Translations under genes and position numbers: made by a program
Shown here: positions 6,491-12,479 of the stretch, one piece after another
Position numbering within the stretch: the stretch's first letter is position 1
How the letters are laid out: each line of letters starts with the position of its first letter
DNA from: Chloroflexota bacterium
GTDB taxonomy: Bacteria > Chloroflexota > Dehalococcoidia > Lucifugimonadales > JADFKI01
Assembly (NCBI GenBank): GCA_022565015.1
Contig: JADFKI010000071.1
Coordinates: 1 to 13,088 of the forward strand
DNA: 13,088 nt
Reading direction: 5' to 3'
Notes under the pieces: model-generated
Database searches by the model: none
Told to the model about the DNA's origin: nothing
Seen by the model: only the letters and a program-made list of their open reading frames with translations

Positions 6491-7933
6491 ATGCCCAACA
6501 CGCGGACCGAGCACATAGCCTACGGCGACGGGTATCTGCCGGTTCAGGTGCCCGAGCGCACCCGGACGATTACGGCGAAGCGCCCGCTGCCTGCCCTGCC
6601 GGACGTCGCCGAGGCCGTCCGAAACGCCATCGGCAGTCCGATCGCCCACGAGCCACTCAACAAGCTGGTCAACTCCAAATCCAGGGTGACCATCGCCTTC
6701 GACGACGCCTCCGGGGCCTATTTCCAGAGCAGGCGCACCGACTTTCGGCAGACGGCCATCGAGATTATAGTGGAGGAGCTTCGGCAGGCCGGAGTCGAGC
6801 TCGGCAACATCAAGCTGCTGTGCGCCCAGGGCCTACACCGCAAGCTGAGCCGAACCGAGATGGAGACGTTCCTTGGCCGCAGGCTGGTGCTCCAGTTCGG
6901 CTACAACAACCTCTACTGTCATGACGCCGAGGACCCGGAGCAGCTCGTCCACCTTGGCTACACCCACCGGGGCTTCGACGTCGAGGTCAACCGCGCCATT
7001 CTAGACTCGGACCAGTTCATCTACCTGAACAGCATGTGGGCGCCCTTCAACGGCGGCTGGAAGTCGACAGCGGTGGGCCTGGGCACCTTCAAGGCGATAC
7101 GTCACCACCACAGGCCCTGGCCCCTGGCCAGCGGACAATCGGTGGACGACCCCAAGAACTCCTCGTTCAAGAAGCTGGTGTGGGAGCAGGGCGCTCTCAT
7201 ACAGAAGGCCCTGGAGGAGAAGGGGCGGCGAATCTTCACCATCGAGACCGTCAACGACAACGCCGACCCCAAGAAGGACATCATAGCCATCAACGCGGGC
7301 CATCCGACGGAGGTACATCCGCACACGCTTCAGGCCATCGAGGACCAGCTCATCGTCGACGTCAAAGGCCAGAGCGATATTTTGATCGCGGGCGTGGCAA
7401 ACTGGACCGAGGTCTACTCCAAGTTCTCGGTCGTCAACCCGATCCTGGTCGCAAACCAGGCCATGGCGAACACGGTGATGCAGTTCCACAACATGCCCAT
7501 CGTCAGGGAGGGCGGAATCGCGATAATCGTCCACCCGCTCACGGCGCAGTTCGATGCGAGACGGTTTGCGCCTTACCAGGAGTTTTGGGACAAGCTGCTG
7601 CCCCAGGAGATCGACCCCTACTGGCTCTGGGAGAACTACGTAGAGGAGTTCGCGCACCGGCCGGAGTTCATTCACGGCTACCGCTACGGAAACGCCTATC
7701 ACGGCTCGCACCCCTTCTTCATGTGGAACAGCACCGGCATCCCCCGACGGTATCTGAGCAGGATATACTTCGCCGGGGTGAGGGATTTCGATGCGGCGAA
7801 GCGATGCGGCTTCGAGGCCTTCGCCACGGTCGAAGAGGCCATCGCCGCGGCAGAGTCTGAGCTGGGGGAAACGGCAAGCATCTCGCTCATGCAGCGCCCG
7901 CCTCAGTTCATACCCAGGGTATCTTCCGACTAG
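6491..7933 (+). CDS. LarA-family (DUF2088) nickel-pincer racemase/epimerase-like protein
   Basis: The 480-residue protein resembles LarA, the lactate racemase that interconverts 2-hydroxy acids by hydride transfer to a nickel-pincer nucleotide. N-terminal LarA hallmarks include YGDGYLPVQVPE (11-22), the IGSP stretch near 47-50 and the ATGTHR-like AQGLHR containing H116 (counterpart of L. plantarum H108). The cofactor-anchoring lysine is K191 in GGWKS (K184 counterpart). H207, exactly 16 residues later, matches the nickel ligand H200. The C-terminal domain has KGQSDILIAG (about 323) and the later GGIAIIVHP. By spacing, catalytic H174 would fall near S181 in the run NSMWAPFNGG, where there is no histidine, so the reaction may differ. 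The cofactor-making genes larB, larC and larE are not in the window. The ATG has a strong Shine-Dalgarno (GGAGG, 6 nt spacer). The length is somewhat greater than the roughly 425 residues of classical LarA. Confidence 0.85.
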   Translation: MPNTRTEHIAYGDGYLPVQVPERTRTITAKRPLPALPDVAEAVRNAIGSPIAHEPLNKLVNSKSRVTIAFDDASGAYFQSRRTDFRQTAIEIIVEELRQAGVELGNIKLLCAQGLHRKLSRTEMETFLGRRLVLQFGYNNLYCHDAEDPEQLVHLGYTHRGFDVEVNRAILDSDQFIYLNSMWAPFNGGWKSTAVGLGTFKAIRHHHRPWPLASGQSVDDPKNSSFKKLVWEQGALIQKALEEKGRRIFTIETVNDNADPKKDIIAINAGHPTEVHPHTLQAIEDQLIVDVKGQSDILIAGVANWTEVYSKFSVVNPILVANQAMANTVMQFHNMPIVREGGIAIIVHPLTAQFDARRFAPYQEFWDKLLPQEIDPYWLWENYVEEFAHRPEFIHGYRYGNAYHGSHPFFMWNSTGIPRRYLSRIYFAGVRDFDAAKRCGFEAFATVEEAIAAAESELGETASISLMQRPPQFIPRVSSD

Positions 7934-8001
7934 AAGCCACGGACCGATTATCTGAATGGCGACTTCTCCAATAAATCGATTGGGCGCGGGAGGCGAGAAA
8001 A

Positions 8002-8331
8002 ATGGCATACGACGAAGGACTGGCGGAAAGGCTGAGGGGCGTGTTCGCCGGTCAAATGGATGTCGTGGAGAAGAAGATGTTCGGCGGGCTGGCGTTCATG
8101 GTCCGCGGCAGCATGTGCGTCGGCGTAACCGGCGACGAGCTGATGGCGCGCGTCGGCCCCGACCAGTACGACGAGTCGCTTGCGCTGCCCCACGCCAGGC
8201 ATATGGACTTCACCGGCAGACCCATGAAGGGCTTCGTCTACATAGGGACGGAGGGCATAGAGTCGGACGACGAGCTGAGCGAATGGGTGGAGCGCTGCCT
8301 CAGCTTCAACGCCACACTTGCCGCGAAGTAG
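8002..8331 (+). CDS. TfoX N-terminal domain protein
   Basis: This 109-residue protein consists of a single TfoX N-terminal domain. The core runs from the helix AERLRGVF through KKMFGGLAFMVRGSMCVGV (about 24-42), the family signature, to VGPDQYDE and the MDFTGRPMKGFVYI strand region. The C-terminal TfoX helix-hairpin domain of the competence regulator is absent, so this is the stand-alone form common outside gamma-proteobacteria, whose role is not settled. The ATG has a good Shine-Dalgarno (GGGAGG, 8 nt spacer). It lies 68 nt after the LarA-like gene on the same strand and may share its transcript, but nothing in the sequence ties its job to those enzymes. It converges with the SHOCT gene; no clear terminator is seen in the 94 nt between them. 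Confidence 0.88.
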   Translation: MAYDEGLAERLRGVFAGQMDVVEKKMFGGLAFMVRGSMCVGVTGDELMARVGPDQYDESLALPHARHMDFTGRPMKGFVYIGTEGIESDDELSEWVERCLSFNATLAAK

Positions 8332-8425
8332 GCGGCGATGTTATCGAAGACCTCGCAAGAGCGGCGGACCGATTCGCCGTCGAACACTTATTTAATCGTC
8401 CACCCAATATTTCGCCGGACTACCT

Positions 8426-8677
8426 TTAGGCCTTCCCGTCGCTTACTCGGAGTAAATCCTGGAGCTCTTGAAACTGCTCGGAGGAGATCTCGCCGCGAGC
8501 CAGCCTTTTCTCGAGAATTCCGGTTGATGTTTCACCTGTATCCAGACGATCCGTTCTATCCGTCGTGAATCTGGATATGCCCCACACGACCAGACCAACT
8601 ATCGCGATCATGAACAGCATCATCCCCATGCCAAAGAACGGCATCCACCACTGGAAAGATTGCTGAAAACCCCACAT
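8426..8677 (-). CDS. Small membrane protein with C-terminal SHOCT domain
   Basis: This 83-residue protein has an aromatic and Met-rich N-terminus followed by one transmembrane helix (about 13-35, FFGMGMMLFMIAIVGLVVWG). A polar linker then leads to a SHOCT domain (about 53-77, ILEKRLARGEISSEQFQEL). SHOCT (short C-terminal) domains are oligomerisation or assembly modules on many small membrane proteins; the function here is unknown. The SHOCT part is predicted cytoplasmic because of the positive residues just after the helix. The ATG at 8675-8677 has a clear Shine-Dalgarno (GGGAGG, 6 nt spacer). Third codon positions look more AT-rich than in larA or clpC. Upstream lies a 388-nt gene-free stretch carrying phased direct repeats that could control it. 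Confidence 0.85.
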   Translation of the reverse strand: MWGFQQSFQWWMPFFGMGMMLFMIAIVGLVVWGISRFTTDRTDRLDTGETSTGILEKRLARGEISSEQFQELQDLLRVSDGKA

Positions 8678-9065
8678 GATCGGCCTCCCGTCGCGTCAAC
8701 AATGTCTATATGCCGTTTGAACTGAAGTCGCGCTACTCCGATTTTTGCTTCAATATATCAGTTTCAAAGTCTGCAAACACGATTTTCTCGGAAGTGTTGT
8801 GAGAATATCATGAGGACCTGTAATAATTCATGAGGATCACATGAGGATTACTCGGGAAGCGTTTTCATAGCGCGGGACCGCACGATTCCGGCATATGCAC
8901 CAGCCACGGAGGATTTCTTAGGAGGTTATCGGGGGTATAGATTCCTATCACGTCTCCGATTTTGCAATGACGCGCAGGAATACGCGAATTGTCTCCAAGG
9001 GGTGTGGCTCTTCGACCGGCCTATGCCCGATGCCTTGAGTTGGTCCGCCTAGATTGTAGCCGCCC
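8678..9065. other. Gene-free stretch upstream of the SHOCT gene
   Basis: These 388 bases lie between the SHOCT start and the mazF stop, both on the minus strand. The base composition looks more AT-rich than the flanking genes between about 8700 and 8860. The only clear structure is the set of CATGAGGA repeats at 8807-8848. A plus-strand TTGTGA (8797-8802) and TAATAA (8821-8826, 18-nt spacer) could be a weak promoter reading away from the SHOCT gene, but no gene follows it. I see no tRNA, no coding region and no strong terminator. Confidence 0.55.
8807..8848. repeat. Helically phased direct repeats (CATGAGGA x3)
   Basis: CATGAGGA occurs at 8809-8816, 8829-8836 and 8840-8847. The last two are parts of adjacent 11-bp units, TTCATGAGGAT (8827-8837) and CACATGAGGAT (8838-8848), identical at 9 of 11 positions. 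The first copy is 20 bp away, about two helical turns. Tandem 11-bp repeats are the typical binding-site layout for OmpR/PhoB-family response regulators; that reading is an inference. Confidence 0.6.
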
Positions 9066-9407
9066 TCACGTAGCTAATAGAGCGCCGATTTTCTGAAGGG
9101 CCTCGATGATTGTGTCGTTCGGCAATGCGGCGATAAACTCGGCTCGCCTGGCGCGCCAGTCCAAGCTCCTCACCTGGTCGGATAGTATTACGCCGGTTAT
9201 AGCGAGCCCCGGCGGAATGGCGACTTCGAAGGGGTATCCTTTAATTTGATCTGTAACGGGGCACAGAATTGCAAGGCCGACCCTGCCGTTATAAGACTCG
9301 GGCGATAAGACGATTGCTGGACGTCGACCCGCCTGTTCGTGACCGGCCTGGGGATTGAGTGATATCCAGACTGCATCGCCCCTTCGAGGAACGTATTCTT
9401 GGGTCAC
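9066..9407 (-). CDS. mazF: MazF-type endoribonuclease toxin
   Basis: MazF cuts single-stranded mRNA at short specific sequences and arrests growth when freed from MazE. The 113-residue protein closely matches the E. coli MazF pattern: YVPRRGD (5-11), GHEQAGRRPAIVLSP (22-36) with catalytic R29, catalytic T52 in PVTDQIKGYPFEV, and the hallmark DQVRSLDWRAR (78-88). R29 and T52 fall at the same residue numbers as in E. coli. The start is GTG at 9405-9407, overlapping the mazE stop as GTGA. A longer frame extends to 9497, but its extra 30 residues are the antisense-like shadow of mazE coding and are rejected. The overlap implies translational coupling with mazE. The protein looks full-length with an intact active site, so a functional toxin is likely; cleavage specificity cannot be read from sequence. 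Confidence 0.95.
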   Translation of the reverse strand: MTQEYVPRRGDAVWISLNPQAGHEQAGRRPAIVLSPESYNGRVGLAILCPVTDQIKGYPFEVAIPPGLAITGVILSDQVRSLDWRARRAEFIAALPNDTIIEALQKIGALLAT

Positions 9408-9646
9408 CAGACTTCTTTGCCAACGGAGGGGCCGGACTCTACTTCCAGATGGAGGTTTTCTTCCGTGATCCCTTCGAGGAGGTCTTCGAGAGTCCACGCG
9501 GGAGGTTTAACTGGTTCGACAACAATCTTGCCGTTGACCAGCGATATTTCCACCTGGGTGTTCTGCCGGACATGCGCCTCTTCGGCAAGTGCCTTGGGTA
9601 TGCGCAGGGCAAGGCTGTTTCCCCACTTTTGAATGCGTGCCTTCAT
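9404..9646 (-). CDS. mazE: MazE-type antitoxin, AbrB/SpoVT DNA-binding fold
   Basis: MazE neutralises MazF and represses its own promoter. The 80-residue protein has an N-terminal swapped-hairpin AbrB domain (about 1-47: QKWGNSLALRIPK, then VNGKIVVEPV) and a C-terminal toxin-binding tail (about 51-80, WTLEDLLEGITEENLH, ending KEVW). The tail and its ending match E. coli MazE closely. The start is ATG at 9644-9646, preceded by GGAGAAGGA with 4 nt to the ATG. An in-frame extension to 9700 is rejected because it would run through the promoter and add non-family residues. The gene is the first of a two-gene operon with mazF (GTGA overlap). A near-consensus promoter and a palindrome lie directly upstream, fitting autoregulation. 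Such cassettes often move horizontally. Confidence 0.95.
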   Translation of the reverse strand: MKARIQKWGNSLALRIPKALAEEAHVRQNTQVEISLVNGKIVVEPVKPPAWTLEDLLEGITEENLHLEVESGPSVGKEVW

Positions 9647-9659
9647 AATTTCCTTCTCC

Positions 9660-9678
9660 GTATCTACAATGAAGATAC
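9660..9678. promoter_or_regulatory. Palindromic operator over the mazEF -10 box
   Basis: GTATCT (9660-9665) and AGATAC (9673-9678) form a perfect 6-bp inverted repeat with a 7-nt spacer. It covers the -10 box and the predicted start point of mazEF, where a repressor would block RNA polymerase. Binding by MazE or the MazE-MazF complex is inferred from the family's known autoregulation. The GTATCTACA core is, from memory, also present in the E. coli mazEF operator. Confidence 0.6.
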
Positions 9679-9700
9679 ATGAATCCCACGGAAGTGTCAA
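9672..9700 (-). promoter_or_regulatory. mazEF promoter
   Basis: On the minus strand a perfect TTGACA (9695-9700) and TATCTT (9672-9677, 4 of 6 matches) are separated by exactly 17 nt. Transcription would begin near 9665, about 19 nt before the mazE ATG, leaving just enough room for its Shine-Dalgarno. Confidence 0.75.
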
Positions 9701-9749
9701 TCACCGCAGCACTGGAGCTTGCGATTCCCGTAAATTTTCGGGTGCCGAG

Positions 9750-9770
9750 GTTGAGTTTACTTATATCAAG
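9750..9770. promoter_or_regulatory. HAIR-like inverted repeat (possible HspR operator)
   Basis: GTTGAGT (9750-9756), 7 nt, then TATCAAG (9764-9770) matches the HAIR consensus CTTGAGT-N7-ACTCAAG at 11 of 14 positions with the correct spacing. It overlaps the -35 box and spacer of the predicted clpC promoter. HspR, the known HAIR-binding repressor, controls dnaK and clpB in actinobacteria. No hspR gene is in the window. Confidence 0.45.
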
Positions 9771-9784
9771 GTTGTTGCTATAAT
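9756..9784 (+). promoter_or_regulatory. clpC promoter with perfect extended -10
   Basis: A perfect extended -10, TGCTATAAT (9776-9784, hexamer 9779-9784), lies 17 nt after TTTACT (9756-9761, 4 of 6 matches to TTGACA). Transcription would begin near 9791, giving a leader of about 140 nt before the clpC ATG. A second possible -10, TATACA (9900-9905), close to the gene lacks a well-spaced -35. Confidence 0.65.
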
Positions 9785-9933
9785 TATTGCAGGCCACGCC
9801 GTGACTCGTTTTGATTCGTAGGGCGAACGGTTTGCATCCGGCCATACGTAATCAACACTACTCTACAGGCCTGGACATATCTGAGTATTCATAGTTTTCT
9901 ATACACAATGGGACTCGCCTAGAGGGATCAAAA

Positions 9934-12384
9934 ATGACTATTAGACCAGACGATTTTACAGATGCGGCGAAGGAATCGATACAGCTCTCTCAAGAGATTG
10001 TCCAGCGCTACCGCCACACCCAGTGGGACTCAGAGCACATTCTCATGGCGCTTCTCGAGCAGCAGAAGGGCGTGCCGGCCGATATCCTGCAGGAGTTGGG
10101 CGTCAACATCGAGGCCATGCACGACAGGCTGCATCAGCTGCTGGAGGCCGTGCCAAAGGTCGCCTTTCAGTCGTCGCAGATATTCAAGACTCCCAGGGTC
10201 GATCAGCTCATCGAGCGAGCCAATGCCGAAAAAGAGCGCATGAAGGACGAGCTGATAGCGACCGAGCACATACTCGTGGCGCTTACACAGGAGGACCAGG
10301 GCGACGTTATGCGGGTCTTCCGCGAATTCAACGTTTCGGGGGAACGTGTCTACCAGGCGTTGCAGAAGATTCGGGGCGGCCACAGGGTGACCGACGCCGG
10401 GGCGGAGAGCCACTACCGCTCCCTGGAGCGCTACAGCGTAGACCTGACGCAGCTGGCCCGCGAAGGCAAGCTCGACCCCATCGTCGGCCGCGATGCCGAG
10501 GTCGCGCGCTGCATGCAGACCCTAATTCGCCGCACGAAGAACAACCCGGTGTTGGTAGGCGGGGCGGGCGTGGGCAAGACGGCCATCGCCGAAGGCCTGG
10601 CCCAGCGCATCGTGTCGGGGGACGTCCCCGAGGAGCTGGAAGGCAGGCGGGTCCTCGCGCTGGACATGGGCTCCATCGTCGCAGGCTCGAAGTTTCGCGG
10701 CGAGTTCGAGGAGCGTCTGAAGGCCGTGCTCGAAGAGGTCAAAGAGGCACAGGGCGAGATAATACTGTTCATCGACGAGATACACACGGTCGTGGGCGCG
10801 GGCGCGGCCGAGGGCGCCATTGACGCCAGCAACATGATGAAGCCCGCCCTGGCACGGGGCGAGCTGCAATGCATGGGAGCCACGACGGAGGACGAGTACC
10901 GCAAGTATATCGAGAAGGACGCGGCGCTGGAACGCCGCTTCCAGCCCATCCTGGTCGAGGAGCCGGACGAAGACACGGCGGTCGACATGCTGCGCGCATT
11001 GCGCCCGAAATACGAGGCGCACCACAAGGTGAAGATCGAGGACGACGCCCTGGAAGCAGCGGTGCGGCTGAGCTCCCGATACATATCGGACAGGTTCTTG
11101 CCGGACAAGGCCGTGGACCTCATCGACGAAGCCGCCAGCAAGCTGCGCATAGACTCGCAGCTGTTGCCTCGCGACCTTCAGGACAAGGAGTCCCGCATCA
11201 AGCAGCTGGAGCGGGAGGAGGAAGCGGCCTCACAGACAGCTGACTACGAGAAGGCGGCCCAGGTCCGCGCCGAACGACTGATGCTTCAGAGCGAGTACGA
11301 CCAGGAGCGGGCGGCCGAATTAAGTCATGATACGTCCGAGAGGGTCGTGACGGCGGACGCCATCGGGGCGCTCATCGCGACGTGGACGGGCATCCACGTG
11401 GACCGCCTGCTAGAGAGCGAGGCCGAACGCCTGCTGCACATGGAGGAGCGACTGCACCAGCGCGTCATCGGCCAGGAGAAGGCCATCACTGCGGTATCCG
11501 ACGCCGTTCGCCGCGCGAGGGCGGGCCTGAAGGACCCCAAGCGCCCCATCGGCAGCTTCATCTTCCTGGGGCCTACGGGCGTCGGCAAGACGGAGCTGGC
11601 GCGAGCGCTGGCCGAGTACCTGTTCGACGACGAGCAGAACATCGTTCGCATCGACATGTCCGAGTACATGGAGAAGCACACGGTGTCGAGGCTCATCGGT
11701 GCGCCGCCGGGTTACGTAGGATACGAGGAGGGCGGTCAGCTGACCGTGGCCGTGCGCCGCAGGCCGTTCAGGGTCATCCTGTTCGACGAGATCGAAAAGG
11801 CGCATCCGGACGTGTTCAACATACTCCTGCAGATCCTGGAGGACGGGCGTCTGACGGACGGCCAGGGTAGAACGGTCGACTTCAAGAACACGTTGATAAT
11901 CATGACGAGCAACCTGGGCACCTCAGAGGCGAGCCGACGGCCCGTGGGATTCGCGACGGGCGCCAACGTCGATGAGGCTGCGAGGCTTCGTGCGTCCATC
12001 GACGAGGCCCTGAAGAAGGCCTTCAGGCCCGAGTTCCTCAACAGGCTCGACGACATAATCGTCTTCGACGCCCTGACCAGCGAGCAGATCCACATGATCG
12101 TCGACCTGATGATAAAGGAGGTCGAGGACAGGCTGCTGGAGCACGAGGTCTCCATATCGTTGACCGAGGCTGCCAAGGACTGGCTGGCCGAAAAGGGCTT
12201 CGACCCCGTGTTCGGCGCGAGGCCGCTCCGGCGTGCCATCCAGCGCTTCGTTGAAAACCCTCTCTCCAAGAAGATCATAAGCGGCGAAGTAGGCGCCGGC
12301 GAAGAGGTGCGGGTGGATGCCTCCGACGGTGAGCTAACCTTTGTTAAGTCGGGAGAGGCCATCGCGGCAGCCGCGGACGCATAG
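9934..12384 (+). CDS. clpC: ClpC-type AAA+ unfoldase (Hsp100), ClpP partner
   Basis: This 816-residue Hsp100 protein uses ATP to unfold and thread substrates. Order of parts: double Clp-N repeat (about 1-150); first AAA+ domain with Walker A GGAGVGKT (209-216), Walker B ILFIDEI (277-283) and an arginine finger in ERRFQ; a short middle segment with a UVR-like stretch (TADYEKAAQVRAE, 438-450); second AAA+ domain with GPTGVGKT (546-553) and VILFDEI (614-620); and a C-terminal small domain. The middle segment is roughly 60 residues shorter than the ClpB coiled-coil arm. VGF at 671-673 sits where ClpC carries its ClpP-docking loop, which ClpB lacks. Hence ClpC rather than ClpB, although the N-terminus (RPDDFTDAAKESI) looks ClpB-like. 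The ATG has AGAGGG 7 nt upstream. It stands alone, without ctsR or mcsAB. A HAIR-like operator suggests heat-shock control. Confidence 0.9.
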   Translation: MTIRPDDFTDAAKESIQLSQEIVQRYRHTQWDSEHILMALLEQQKGVPADILQELGVNIEAMHDRLHQLLEAVPKVAFQSSQIFKTPRVDQLIERANAEKERMKDELIATEHILVALTQEDQGDVMRVFREFNVSGERVYQALQKIRGGHRVTDAGAESHYRSLERYSVDLTQLAREGKLDPIVGRDAEVARCMQTLIRRTKNNPVLVGGAGVGKTAIAEGLAQRIVSGDVPEELEGRRVLALDMGSIVAGSKFRGEFEERLKAVLEEVKEAQGEIILFIDEIHTVVGAGAAEGAIDASNMMKPALARGELQCMGATTEDEYRKYIEKDAALERRFQPILVEEPDEDTAVDMLRALRPKYEAHHKVKIEDDALEAAVRLSSRYISDRFLPDKAVDLIDEAASKLRIDSQLLPRDLQDKESRIKQLEREEEAASQTADYEKAAQVRAERLMLQSEYDQERAAELSHDTSERVVTADAIGALIATWTGIHVDRLLESEAERLLHMEERLHQRVIGQEKAITAVSDAVRRARAGLKDPKRPIGSFIFLGPTGVGKTELARALAEYLFDDEQNIVRIDMSEYMEKHTVSRLIGAPPGYVGYEEGGQLTVAVRRRPFRVILFDEIEKAHPDVFNILLQILEDGRLTDGQGRTVDFKNTLIIMTSNLGTSEASRRPVGFATGANVDEAARLRASIDEALKKAFRPEFLNRLDDIIVFDALTSEQIHMIVDLMIKEVEDRLLEHEVSISLTEAAKDWLAEKGFDPVFGARPLRRAIQRFVENPLSKKIISGEVGAGEEVRVDASDGELTFVKSGEAIAAAADA

Positions 12385-12479
12385 CTGCCAGTGCAGCCCT
12401 CAGGGCGTTTTGGAGCTCAGCCTTCGATGCTCTGGGCCGCTATGGCACCCGCAACGAGAAGGAAACGCCGGATGCGCGC

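Noticed and set aside
7001..8008. Minus-strand frame of 335 codons opposite the LarA-like gene
   Set aside because: It has no domain pattern and lies opposite strongly conserved LarA motifs, so it is a shadow of a high-GC gene.
8363..8391. Terminator between the convergent TfoX and SHOCT genes
   Set aside because: The CGGCG...CGCCG inverted repeat has an 8-nt loop and no T-run after it on either strand.
9408..9497. N-terminal extension of mazF by 30 codons
   Set aside because: The extra residues are low-complexity Arg/Pro-rich shadow of mazE coding, and the GTG at 9405-9407 gives the exact MazF family start and the typical stop/start overlap.
9647..9700. N-terminal extension of mazE by 18 codons
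   Set aside because: It would run through the -10 box and into the TTGACA of the mazEF promoter, while ATG 9644-9646 has its own ribosome binding site and matches the family start.
9726..9741. Imperfect palindrome CCCG-TAAATTTT-CGGG between the mazEF and clpC promoters
   Set aside because: It has only a 4-bp GC arm with an AT core and a mismatch; it could be an operator but nothing independent supports it.
9701..9933. CIRCE element (HrcA operator) upstream of clpC
   Set aside because: No TTAGCACTC-N9-GAGTGCTAA-like pair is present; only the HAIR-like repeat fits.
10431..11150. Minus-strand frame of 239 codons inside clpC
   Set aside because: Ser/Arg-rich antisense shadow of the first AAA+ domain.
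9934..12384. Calling this gene clpB
   Set aside because: The middle segment is too short for the ClpB coiled-coil arm, and a VGF ClpP-docking site is present.
12396..12409. Terminator after clpC
   Set aside because: GCCC-TCA-GGGC gives only a 4-bp stem and is followed by GTTTT; too weak to call.
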